Positions 7,800 through 17,700 of a stretch of 64,000 nucleotides of DNA are shown here, piece after piece. Every line of letters begins with the position of its first letter. The first letter of the stretch is position 1. Source of the DNA: CAILQE01 sp036745415. Its GTDB lineage: Bacteria > Patescibacteriota > Saccharimonadia > Saccharimonadales > UBA4665. The position numbers were made by a program, and so were the translations under genes. The stretch is from positions 58,968 through 122,967 of the forward strand of contig DAIOGF010000003.1 of assembly GCA_036745415.1 (NCBI GenBank), in the 5' to 3' direction. The notes under the pieces were generated by a model that searched no databases, was not told where the DNA came from, and worked only from the letters and a program-made list of their open reading frames with translations.

Positions 7800-9887
7800 C
7801 TATTTAGCGTTCTTAGCAATAATAGCTTCAGATACGTTATTAGGAACATCTGCATAGTGATCTAGCTCCATTGATGAACTAGCTCTACCTTGAGTCATGC
7901 TTCTTAGGTTAGTAGTGTATCCAAACATTTCACCAAGTGGCACGAATGCAGTAATTTCTTTAATTCCAGAAGGAAGATCTTCCATAGATTCAATTCTTCC
8001 ACGCTTAGAGTTAAGGTCACCGATTACGTCACCCATGAAACTGTCTGGAGTAACAACAACTACCTTCATAACAGGTTCTAGTAGGGTTGGAGATGCTTTT
8101 CGAACACCTTCCTGAAGTCCCATAGATCCAGCAATAGAGAATGCCATTTCAGAGGAGTCAACGTCGTGGTAAGAACCATCGTATAGTTCAACCTTAATGT
8201 CTACAACTGGGTATCCAGCCATAACACCGTTACGCATCGCCTCTTCAATACCTTTACGTACTGCAGGGATATATTCACTAGGAACAACACCACCTTTAAT
8301 TGAGTTAATGAATTCAAAGCCTTTACCTTGTTCATTCTGAGAGATTCTAAGCCATACGTCACCATATTGACCCTTACCACCGGATTGTCGAACGAATTTA
8401 CCTTCAATTTCAACACCATCCTTACGTACAGTTTCTCGGTAGGCTACCTGTGGTTGTCCAATATTAGCTTCAACATTGAATTCTCGCTTCATTCGGTCAA
8501 CGATGATTTCTAGGTGAAGCTCACCCATTCCGGAAATAATAGTCTGACCAGTTTCATCATTAACGTTAATTCTGAATGTAGGATCTTCTTCAGCTAATCT
8601 TTGAAGGGCAATACTCATCTTCTCTTGGTCTGCTTTAGTCTTAGGTTCAATAGCAATAGACACAGGAGGTTCTGGGAAAGTAATGCTCTCTAGGATAATT
8701 GGGTTATTTACATCTGCTAGAGTGTTTCCAGTAGTAGTTCCTTTAAGACCTACGATAGCAGCAATGTCACCAGCAGATACTTCAGTTACGTCTTCACGCT
8801 TATCTGCTTGCATTCTAACGATACGTCCAACTCGTTCTTTAGTTCCAGTTGAAGTGTTAAGAATGTATGAACCAGCTTCAAGCTTACCTGAGTAAACTCT
8901 AAAGTATGCTAACTTACCAACAAATGGGTCAGTAGCGATTTTGAAAGCTAGACCTGCAAAAGGTTGAGCAACATCTGGTTTTCGTTCAATTTCTTCGTCA
9001 GTCTTAGGGTGTTTACCCCATGTGCTACCACGGTCAATAGGGCTAGGTAGTAGTTCAACAACTGCGTCTAGAACTTTTTCTACGATAACACCACGTCCAT
9101 CACCACCTGTAACAGCGTAGAATCTACCAGTAAGAACTGCAGTTCTAATAGCTTGCTTAATTTCTTCAGGAGTTAAACCTTCTTCACCAACTTCTAGATA
9201 CTTTTCTAGTAATGTTTCATCTTCAGCTACTGCATTTTCAACAAGTAGACTTCGGTATTTATTTACTTGGTCCATCATGTCAGCAGGAATTTCAGATTCA
9301 ACAAGTTCGTGATCTGTAAATTCTTTGTATGTGTAGGCCTTCATGTTAACGAGGTCAACAATACCGTTTATAGATTGTTCGAATCCAATAGGAAGGTGGA
9401 TAGGAAAAGCTCTCTTAGAAAGTCTATTGTGAATAGATTCTAGAGATTTGTAGAAGTCACCACCAGTTTGGTTAATCTTGTTAATAAAACAGATTCGTGG
9501 AACTCCGTACTTGTCAGCTTGTCGCCATACAGTTTCAGATTGGCTTTCTACACCCATCTTACCGTCGAATACAACACATGCACCATCTAGAACTCTTAAA
9601 GATCGTTCAACCTCTACAGTAAAGTCGATGTGTCCTGGTGTATCGATAATGTTAATTTGGTGATCTTTCCAATAACAAGTAACAGCAGCGGAAACGATAG
9701 TGATTCCTCTTTCTCGTTCTTGAGCCATCCAGTCAGTTGTAGTTTCACCTTCGTGCACAGCACCAATTTTGTGCTTAAGTCCTGTTCGGTAAAGAATACC
9801 TTCAGTAGTAGTAGTTTTACCGGCATCGATGTGCGCGATAATACCAATGTTTCTTAATTTATCAATTGAATATTTCTTTTCAGCCAT
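7800..9887 (-). CDS. fusA: Translation elongation factor G
   Basis: Full-length EF-G (695 residues), the GTPase that drives ribosomal translocation. The P-loop AHIDAGKT is at residues 18-25, followed by the RGITI switch, DTPGHIDF and NKINQTGG. The C-terminal domains carry GEMFGYTTNLRSMTQGR near the end, typical of domain V. It follows rpsL and rpsG in the normal str-operon order, 20 bases after rpsG. Unlike most str operons, tuf does not follow directly; two unrelated genes and a tuf promoter intervene. Confidence 0.98.
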   Translation of the reverse strand: MAEKKYSIDKLRNIGIIAHIDAGKTTTTEGILYRTGLKHKIGAVHEGETTTDWMAQERERGITIVSAAVTCYWKDHQINIIDTPGHIDFTVEVERSLRVLDGACVVFDGKMGVESQSETVWRQADKYGVPRICFINKINQTGGDFYKSLESIHNRLSKRAFPIHLPIGFEQSINGIVDLVNMKAYTYKEFTDHELVESEIPADMMDQVNKYRSLLVENAVAEDETLLEKYLEVGEEGLTPEEIKQAIRTAVLTGRFYAVTGGDGRGVIVEKVLDAVVELLPSPIDRGSTWGKHPKTDEEIERKPDVAQPFAGLAFKIATDPFVGKLAYFRVYSGKLEAGSYILNTSTGTKERVGRIVRMQADKREDVTEVSAGDIAAIVGLKGTTTGNTLADVNNPIILESITFPEPPVSIAIEPKTKADQEKMSIALQRLAEEDPTFRINVNDETGQTIISGMGELHLEIIVDRMKREFNVEANIGQPQVAYRETVRKDGVEIEGKFVRQSGGKGQYGDVWLRISQNEQGKGFEFINSIKGGVVPSEYIPAVRKGIEEAMRNGVMAGYPVVDIKVELYDGSYHDVDSSEMAFSIAGSMGLQEGVRKASPTLLEPVMKVVVVTPDSFMGDVIGDLNSKRGRIESMEDLPSGIKEITAFVPLGEMFGYTTNLRSMTQGRASSSMELDHYADVPNNVSEAIIAKNAK

Positions 9888-9911
9888 ATATTACCCTTCC
9901 TAGTAAATAGA

Positions 9912-10391
9912 TTAATATCTCGCGAAGTGGGCAAAAGCTCTGTTGGATTCTGCCATCTTGTGAGTGTCTTCTTTTTTCTTAACTGCCCCACCTTGGTTAT
10001 TGTAGGCTTCTTCAAGTTCTGCAGCGATTCGATTAGCCATGCTAATACCTTTTTTAGATCTAGCAGCTTGTACGAACCACATGATTGTTAAGTGCTGTTG
10101 TCTTTGACCTTTAACTTCAAAAGGAATTTGGTAGTTAGCTCCACCAACTCTTCTTGAACGAGTTTCAACTTGTGGTGAAATGTTCTTCATTGCTTGGTCG
10201 AAAACTTCTAAAGGGTTTTGTACTTTAAGCTTGTTAGCAGCAATTTGCATACCATCGTAAACTAATTTTTCAGCGATTTGCTTCTTACCGTCAAGCATAA
10301 CTCGGTTAATAACCTTTTGTACTTGAACAGAATTATATAGTCGGTCTGGTTGTACTTCTCGTACTAGTGATTTAGTCTTTTTTCGTGGCAT
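9912..10391 (-). CDS. rpsG: 30S ribosomal protein S7
   Basis: uS7, 159 residues, a primary binder of the 3' major domain of 16S rRNA. It shows the family's VMLDGKK, QAMKNISPQVETRSRRVGG and SNRAFAHFARY segments. The ATG at 10389-10391 overlaps the rpsL stop (TAATG), so the two proteins are translationally coupled. Length is normal for the family. Confidence 0.97.
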   Translation of the reverse strand: MPRKKTKSLVREVQPDRLYNSVQVQKVINRVMLDGKKQIAEKLVYDGMQIAANKLKVQNPLEVFDQAMKNISPQVETRSRRVGGANYQIPFEVKGQRQQHLTIMWFVQAARSKKGISMANRIAAELEEAYNNQGGAVKKKEDTHKMAESNRAFAHFARY

Positions 10392-10804
10392 TATTTGCTC
10401 GCTTTCTTGGTACCGTACTTAGAACGTCCATTCTTACGATCAGTAACGCCTTGTAGGTCTAGAGAACCTCTAACAATGTGGTAACGCACACCTGGAAGGT
10501 CTTTTACTCTACCACCTCTTACTAGAACGGCTGCGTGTTCCTGTAGGTTGTGGCCTTCTCCACCAATATATGCCCAAACTTCTTGTCCATTAGAAAGTCG
10601 TACACGTGCTACTTTTCTTAGAGCTGAGTTAGGCTTCTTTGGAGTCTTAGTTGTTACCTTAATACATACACCTCTTTTGAATGGTGCATTCTTTTCATAG
10701 ATTTTAGTCTTTAGGTTGTTTGTAACCTTCTGTAGTGCTGGAGACTTACTTTTAGTAGTCACCTTTACTCGAGGCTTACGAACCAATTGATTAATTGATG
10801 GCAA
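10391..10804 (-). CDS. rpsL: 30S ribosomal protein S12, TTG start
   Basis: uS12, 137 residues, at the decoding centre. The conserved TPKKPNSALRKVARVRL loop carries the lysines that confer streptomycin sensitivity when unmutated, and LPGVRYHIVRG follows. The only start that preserves the conserved N-terminus (MPSINQLVRKPR) is TTG at 10802-10804. AAGGAG at 10811-10816 sits at proper spacing. A weak start codon on a ribosomal gene behind a strong Shine-Dalgarno site and a large leader hairpin suggests controlled translation. It heads the rpsL-rpsG-fusA unit. Confidence 0.95.
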   Translation of the reverse strand: MPSINQLVRKPRVKVTTKSKSPALQKVTNNLKTKIYEKNAPFKRGVCIKVTTKTPKKPNSALRKVARVRLSNGQEVWAYIGGEGHNLQEHAAVLVRGGRVKDLPGVRYHIVRGSLDLQGVTDRKNGRSKYGTKKASK

Positions 10805-10819
10805 TTTGTTCTCCTTGCT

Positions 10820-10892
10820 TCTTTAAATCTACTGCCCATGTATTTCTCTTGAGGTTGCCTACCTAACTAAAGAGACGGCTCGGATTTAAAGA
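10820..10892 (-). promoter_or_regulatory. Long nested hairpin in the rpsL leader
   Basis: Three nested complementary arm pairs are visible. TCTTTAAATC (10820-10829) pairs with GATTTAAAGA (10883-10892). TCTCTT (10845-10850) pairs with AAGAGA (10870-10875). AGGT (10852-10855) pairs with ACCT (10861-10864). A GCC/GGC pair lies between the first two. The stem ends just before the AAGGAG of rpsL. There is no U-tract after it, so it looks like a translational control or processing element rather than a terminator. Confidence 0.55.
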
Positions 10893-10939
10893 GTTATATT
10901 TAATATTATTTAACAATACCTATTTTAACATCTTGTTGC

Positions 10940-13900
10940 CTAATTAGCAACGGCTTCAACTATGTCATCGACTAGTTGATCTTCAGTTTCTTCTTCCTCT
11001 ACGGCAAAACCTGTTCCAACTGGAATCTTTCGTCCTAGGATCACGTTTTCTTTTAGACCGTATAGGTGATCTAACTTACCACTTGTTGCAGCGGCTATTA
11101 GAACTCTAGTTGTGTCCTGGAATGAAGCAGCAGATAGGAATGAATCAGTAGATAGAGATGCTTTAGTAATACCAAGAAGTAATTGGTTATACTTCGCAGG
11201 TTGTTTACCTTCAGCAATTAGTCTTTCGTTTTGTTCAACAACAGCTAACTTAGAAACTACGTCACCAGTAATGAATTCACTATCGCCAGATTCTTCAACC
11301 TGAACTCTAGAGAACATCTGTCGTACGATGATTTCAAGGTGCTTATCTGAAATGTTTTGTCCCTGACCACCGAAGATACGTAGAATTTCATTCATGATGT
11401 ATCTTTGAGTAGGTTCAACACCTTGCAGCCTCATTAGATCCTGTAGGTTAATAGAACCACTAGTTAGTCTTTGACCAGCAACAATGTTGTCACCATCAGT
11501 AACAGCTAGCGCCTTGAATCCTGGGATTTCGTATTTAACTACAGATTGGCTAGTTGGATTAATTAGTACTTGTTTACCCTTAACTTCTAGTTTTCCTGAA
11601 ATTGTAGCAACTAATGGTTCGCTTCCATCTTCTTGTGATGCAATAACATCCCCGATAGTAACGTCGCTTCCACTAGATACCTTAACTTGTCGTCCGTTTA
11701 GAGAAAGTTTTACAGATTCTTTAGGATCCGCATTAACTTGGATTACGTAGTGATCACCTTCTTCCCATACATTTACAGTACCAGCGATTTCACTTAAGTA
11801 AGCTTGACCTTTTGGAGTTCTTACTTCGAATAGCTCTTCAGCTCTAGATAGACCTTGAGAAGCTTCATCCGCAAGAACTGCTCCACCACGGTGCTTAGAG
11901 TCTAGAGATAGCTGAGTACCAGGTTCACCGATACTTTGTGCAGCAATAACACCAATTGGGTGGTGATCGGCTACTAATTCACCAGTAGCAGGGTCCACAC
12001 CATAAGACTTACGTCCCACACCACGAACATCTGTTGAAGATAGTGCAGATAGAATCTTAATTCCATCCAATTTAGCATCTTCTTCAATCTTTTTAGCAAT
12101 TTCTTCAGTAATTAGTTCACCCTTAGCAACATAACCCTTAACATCTTCAGCAGCAAATCTACCAGTAAGTCTTGTAGCATAAGTTGTACCGATGTGTTCA
12201 GCGTCAGCTCGAAGCATCGCATATCCTGGATCTGTATTAGTATCGTCAATTGTAAATACATCTTGAGATACGTCTACAAGTCTTCGAGTTAAGTAACCAG
12301 CATCAGCAGTCTTAAGTGCAATATCGATCATGGCCTTTCTAGCACCACGAGTAGATACGAAGTATTCTAGTGGGTCTAGACCATTGAAGTAACCAGACTT
12401 AATAGGAAGCTCAATAGCTTTACCTGAAGCATCTGAAAGCACTCCAACAAGTCCAACAGAAGATTTCATCTGACCTACGTTACCTCTAGCACCTGAAGTA
12501 ATAGCGATAGACATAGTAGAATCTTCGTCTTTAATCTGAGCAGACAACATATCTTGAACAGTTGAATCGATCTTAAGCCAGCTATCTACAACTAGTCTTA
12601 CTCTTTCTTCTTCGTTAATGAATCCATTAGCGAATTGTTCAGCAATTTGCTTAGCTTTATCTTCACCACCTTGAATTACATCTTCTAGGCCAATTACTGG
12701 CTTGAAGTCACCCATTCCTATAGAAATACCGCTCTTAGTAGCATATTGGAAACCAAGGTCTTTAACATGGTCAGCAATGCTTGCAGTAATATCTATTCCG
12801 TACTGTGCGTAAGCCTTAGCTAGCACAGCTTGTAGTTTCTTCTTATTCATTACATCGTTAACGAATTCAAAGTCTTCTGGGAATGCTTCGTTGAATAAGA
12901 ATCTTCCTAGTGTAGAAACAGTTTCTTTTCCTCTGAAGTTAATTCTAATTGTGCTTTGAAGTCCGATCTTGAATGCATCGAATGCCATAATAGCTTCATC
13001 AAGTGAAGTGAATGGAGTAGCTTCGTCTTTAGTTACACCTGGCTTGTCATAAGTTAGGTAGTAAAGACCAAGCACGATGTCCTGCTCGATGTAAAGAATT
13101 GGGGTACCATCAGCTGGCTTAAGAAGGTTCTTGTTAGCAGCCATGATTTCTCTAGCTTCTTTTTGAGCATCATCACTAAGTGGAAGGTGAACAGCCATCT
13201 GGTCACCGTCGAAGTCAGCGTTGAAACCTTTACAAACTAGAGGGTGAAGCTGGATAGCTCGTCCTTCAATAAGTACAGGTTGGAAAGCTTGTACAGAAAG
13301 TCTGTGAAGTGAAGGAGCACGGTTTAGTAGTACGTACTTACCTTTAATTACTTCGTCTAATGCATCCCATACAATTGTTTCACCTAATTCAATTAGTCTA
13401 GAAGCACTTCTAATGTTGTGGGCTTGATCTCTAGCGATTAGTTCTCCAATTACGAAAGGCTTGAATAGCTCTAGGGCCATCATCTTAGGAAGACCACATT
13501 GGCTAATCTTAAGCTCAGGACCAGACACAATTACAGATCGTCCAGAGTAGTCTACTCTTTTACCTAGTAGGTTCTGTCGGAATCGTCCTTGCTTACCCTT
13601 TAGAAGATCAGAAAGGCTCTTAAGTCGTCGTCTTTGTCCAGTAGAAGCAACTGCACGTCCACTTCTAGCGTTGTTGTTGTCTATTAGAGCATCAACAGCT
13701 TCTTGAAGCATTCTTTGTTCATTTCGCTTAATTACTTCAGGAGCATTAAGTTCAATAAGCTTCTTAAGACGGTTATTTCGGTTAATTACTCTTCGGTAAA
13801 GGTCGTTCATGTCGCTAGTTGCGAAACGTCCACCTGTAAGTTGAACCATAGGTCTAAGGTCTGGTGGAATAACAGGAAGAACTGAGATACATGTAGAAGA

Positions 13901-14779
13901 TGGATTAATTCCTGCTTTTTCCATAGATTCTAGAAGTCGAAGTCTCTTTAGAAGTTTCTTCTTTCTCTGACCCTTAGCAGCTTCAGCTTCTTCGTTTAGT
14001 TCAGAAATTAGCTTCTTTAAATCAATGTCATCTAGTAGATCTTTTAGTGCTGCTGCACCCATTCCTACTGTAATTAGAGCCCTAAGTTCACTTGGAAGGT
14101 CTCTGTAGTCTGCTTCAGAAATAAGATTGAATTTAGCTAGAGAAGTTAGTTGATCTCGAACAACTTCAAAATCTTTTTGTAGTTCTTCAATTTCTTTACT
14201 TCGCATTTCAGCAAGTGCTTTAATGTTAGCTTCTTCATTCTTAGCTTCTTCTTCATATCTGTGATTAATAGCTTCATTAGCAGCTGCAAATTCAGCTTCT
14301 TTGTCTTGAAGCATTTGATCTCGCTTATCTACATCTAAACTCTTGATGATGTAGCTAGCAAAATATGTAACTCTTTCTAGATTCTTAACAGTAAGACCTA
14401 GTAGAAGTCCCATAGCTGATGGAGTTCCTCTTAGGAACCAGATGTGAGAAACAGGAACAGCCAAAGAAATGTGTCCCATTCTTTCTCTTCGAACGATACT
14501 CTTTGTTACAAGGTCACCATTCTTATCTACTGCAGCTTCTCGGCTTCTTACACCCTTGAATTTAGCATCATGAGGGTTAATATCTTTAACTGGTCCGAAA
14601 ATTCTTTCACAGAATAAACCATCACGTTCTGGTTTTTGAGTTCGGTAGTTAATAGTTTCTGGCTTAGTTACTTCTCCGTAACTCCATTCTAGGATATCTG
14701 CAGGGCTAGCAACTGAAAGTCTAACTGCGTCAAAGTCTGCAATATTAATTCCATTGTTTGAGAATTTATATGGATTCAT
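10940..14779 (-). CDS. rpoC: RNA polymerase beta prime subunit lacking both zinc-site cysteine sets
   Basis: Beta prime subunit of RNA polymerase, 1279 residues. The catalytic NADFDGDQMAVHLPL motif, with the three Mg-binding aspartates, is at ~519. RRERMGHI (98-105), the VDYSGRSV segment and IGVIAAQSIGEPGTQL are intact, so the enzyme should be active. The N-terminal zinc region is the same length as in E. coli, but the four Cys (E. coli 70, 72, 85, 88) read Pro69, Asp71, Val84 and Asn87. The second zinc site (E. coli 814, 888, 895, 898; here ~905-930) also has no Cys. Its ATG overlaps the rpoB stop by one base. Confidence 0.97.
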   Translation of the reverse strand: MNPYKFSNNGINIADFDAVRLSVASPADILEWSYGEVTKPETINYRTQKPERDGLFCERIFGPVKDINPHDAKFKGVRSREAAVDKNGDLVTKSIVRRERMGHISLAVPVSHIWFLRGTPSAMGLLLGLTVKNLERVTYFASYIIKSLDVDKRDQMLQDKEAEFAAANEAINHRYEEEAKNEEANIKALAEMRSKEIEELQKDFEVVRDQLTSLAKFNLISEADYRDLPSELRALITVGMGAAALKDLLDDIDLKKLISELNEEAEAAKGQRKKKLLKRLRLLESMEKAGINPSSTCISVLPVIPPDLRPMVQLTGGRFATSDMNDLYRRVINRNNRLKKLIELNAPEVIKRNEQRMLQEAVDALIDNNNARSGRAVASTGQRRRLKSLSDLLKGKQGRFRQNLLGKRVDYSGRSVIVSGPELKISQCGLPKMMALELFKPFVIGELIARDQAHNIRSASRLIELGETIVWDALDEVIKGKYVLLNRAPSLHRLSVQAFQPVLIEGRAIQLHPLVCKGFNADFDGDQMAVHLPLSDDAQKEAREIMAANKNLLKPADGTPILYIEQDIVLGLYYLTYDKPGVTKDEATPFTSLDEAIMAFDAFKIGLQSTIRINFRGKETVSTLGRFLFNEAFPEDFEFVNDVMNKKKLQAVLAKAYAQYGIDITASIADHVKDLGFQYATKSGISIGMGDFKPVIGLEDVIQGGEDKAKQIAEQFANGFINEEERVRLVVDSWLKIDSTVQDMLSAQIKDEDSTMSIAITSGARGNVGQMKSSVGLVGVLSDASGKAIELPIKSGYFNGLDPLEYFVSTRGARKAMIDIALKTADAGYLTRRLVDVSQDVFTIDDTNTDPGYAMLRADAEHIGTTYATRLTGRFAAEDVKGYVAKGELITEEIAKKIEEDAKLDGIKILSALSSTDVRGVGRKSYGVDPATGELVADHHPIGVIAAQSIGEPGTQLSLDSKHRGGAVLADEASQGLSRAEELFEVRTPKGQAYLSEIAGTVNVWEEGDHYVIQVNADPKESVKLSLNGRQVKVSSGSDVTIGDVIASQEDGSEPLVATISGKLEVKGKQVLINPTSQSVVKYEIPGFKALAVTDGDNIVAGQRLTSGSINLQDLMRLQGVEPTQRYIMNEILRIFGGQGQNISDKHLEIIVRQMFSRVQVEESGDSEFITGDVVSKLAVVEQNERLIAEGKQPAKYNQLLLGITKASLSTDSFLSAASFQDTTRVLIAAATSGKLDHLYGLKENVILGRKIPVGTGFAVEEEETEDQLVDDIVEAVAN

Positions 14780-17700
14780 TATTTGTCACCTCCTTCTTCT
14801 TCAGAAAGTGCTTGAACTTTGTCACTTTCATTAATTTGGTCATCTAGTTCTAAAATTTCAAATTCATCTAGAGCAACGTCTTCACTTACATCAACGTCTG
14901 ATGCTCTTTCTTGTGGTACTTCGATGTCGCTTTGGTGCTCACCCTCATCCTTAATGTTTGAAGATAGAACGTTTTCAGCATCAACAACTTTGTCTGATGC
15001 AACTAGATCAACTTTAAGACCTAGACCTTGAAGTTCTTTAACAAGAACGTTGAAGGATTCAGGAATCTTAGGACCAACAATTGGCATCTTCTTAATGATT
15101 GATTCGTAAGCTTTGCTTCTTCCGTAAACATCGTCGGATTTGATAGTTAGCATTTCTTGAAGTGTAGCTGCTGCACCATATGCTTCTAGTGCCCACACCT
15201 CCATTTCTCCGAATCTTTGTCCACCGTTCTGAGCCTTACCACCTAATGGTTGTTGTGTAACCATAGTGTATGGACCAGTTGAACGTGCGTGAATCTTATC
15301 TGCAACCATATGGATCATCTTAATCATGTACATGTTTCCAACAGTAGTCTTTTCGATGAATGGTTCACCAGTTCGTCCATCATAAAGTTGCTGCTTACCA
15401 TCTTCAGGTAGTTTAGCTTCCTTAAGAAGTTCTTTAATCTTATCTTCGCTTATTCCATTGAATGATGGAGAAGCAACCTTAAATCCTAAAGTTTTCGCTG
15501 CAATACCTAGGTATGTTTCGAATAACTGTCCTAGGTTCATTCTTGAAGGAACACCTAGTGGGTTTAAGATAATGTCTACTGGAGTACCGTCTTCTAAGAA
15601 TGGCATGTCTTCAACAGGAAGGATTCTTGCGATAACACCCTTGTTACCGTGTCGTCCTCCAAGCTTATCTCCAACAGAAATCTTTCGCATTTGAGCTACG
15701 AATACCTGGATTTGTTTAATAACACCAGCTTTAAGTTCGTGACCGTTTTCTCTTGAGAATACTTTAATGCCAACAACTTTACCGTGTTTACCATTACTCA
15801 TTCTTTGTGAAGTATCTCTAACTTCCTTAGCTTTTTCACCGAATATAGCTCTTAGTAGTCTTTCTTCACTTGAAAGTTCTTGTTCACCTTTAGGTGTAAT
15901 CTTTCCAACTAAGATATCTCCAGGATGTACTTCAGCACCGATTCGAACGATACCTTCTTCGTCTAGGTGTCTTAGGGATTCTTCAGAAACGTTTGGAATA
16001 TCGCTAGTGACAAGCTCAGGGCCAAGCTTAGTTTCACGTACTTCAATCATGAAGTCAGTAATGTGAACGCTTGTTAGAGTGTCGTCTTCAACTAGTTTTC
16101 GAGAAATAATGATCGCATCTTCGAAGTTGTAACCATTCCATGGCATAAATGCTACGGTAAGGTCTTTTCCAAGAGCTAATTCACCATCTTGTACGCTCAT
16201 ACCTTCAATAAGAACGTCGCCCTTCTTAACCTTATCGCCAGAATTTACTCTAACTTTTTGGTTAATAGATGTACCTTCGTTACTTCGAATGAATCTTAGT
16301 GGTGTGTAAGTTTTCTTACCACCCTTATATTCAACTACAACTTCTTTAGATGTAGCCGTAAGAACTGTACCAGCATCTTCAGCAACAACTAACTGTCCTG
16401 AGTTGCTAGCAACTTCTGCTTCTAGTCCAGTACCTACTATAGGGGACTTAGGAACAATTAGAGGCACTGCCTGTCTTTGCTGGTTGGAACCCATCAAACT
16501 TCGTGCAACTAAGTTCTTTTCAATAAATGGAATAAGACCAGCACTTGATCCAATAACTTGGTTCATGGCTGCGTCCATGTAATTAACATCATTAGCGTCT
16601 ACTTGACCTGAGTTTAGGTTAAATCTTGCACTAACTCTTTCATCAACGAAGTATCCATTTTCATCAATTTCAGAACCAGCACCAGCAATAATAGCGTTTT
16701 CTTCCTCATTTGCATCTAGGTAGATAATTTCATTAGTTACCTTAGCTTTAACTGGCCATGTAATTTGTTTCTTAATTTTTTCTAATTTAGCTACATCTGC
16801 AGCTTTAAGTACTGTTCCAGCCTTAACTAGAACTTTACCATCCTCATCTTCGTAATCTACTGCAGCGATGTGACCAACTAAATCCTTAGCGCTAGCAGCA
16901 TTTACTACTTTTCTGTATGGAGTTTCTAGGAAACCGTAGTCGTTAACTCGTGCATAGTTAGCTAAGTTAAGAACTAGACCAATGTTTGCACCTTCAGGAG
17001 TTTCAACTGCACAGATTCTACCATAGTGAGTAGCATGAGCGTCACGTACTTCAAGTCCAGCTCTTTCTCTTGAAAGACCACCAGGTCCCATTGAAGAAAG
17101 TCGTCTCTTTAGAGCTAACTCACTTAGAGGGTTAATTTGGTCCATGAACTGAGATAGCTGAGATGATGCAAAGAATTCTCTTACAGCAGCAACAATAGGA
17201 CGTGCGTTAATAAGCTGTGAAGGAGTAACAGTTTCAATTTCACTCATACTCATTCGGTCCTTAGTATTTCGTTCCATTCTAAGCAGACCGATTCTGAATT
17301 GCCTTTGTACCTGTTCGCCAACCATTTTAACTCTTCGGTTTGCTAGTGAGTCGATATCGTCAGCTGGTTCTTGTGTGTTATTTAGTCTAATAATTTCAGC
17401 AATAATTGCTTCTAGATCTTCAAGACGCATTACTCTGTTTTTAGCAGTATTAGGAACATCTAGATTTAGTCTCTTATTAATTTTGTATCGTCCAACTCTA
17501 GAGAAGTCGAATCTCTTGTAGTTAAAGAACATATTTTCAATTAGGCTCTTAGCATTTTCAACAGTAGCTAAGTCACCTGGACGTAATCGTCTATATAGTT
17601 CGATTAACGCTTCGTTCTGTCCACGAGCAGTATCTTTGTCTAAAGTAGCCTTAAGGTGGCTTACTTTACCGCTATCTACATGCTTGAACATTTCCTTCAT

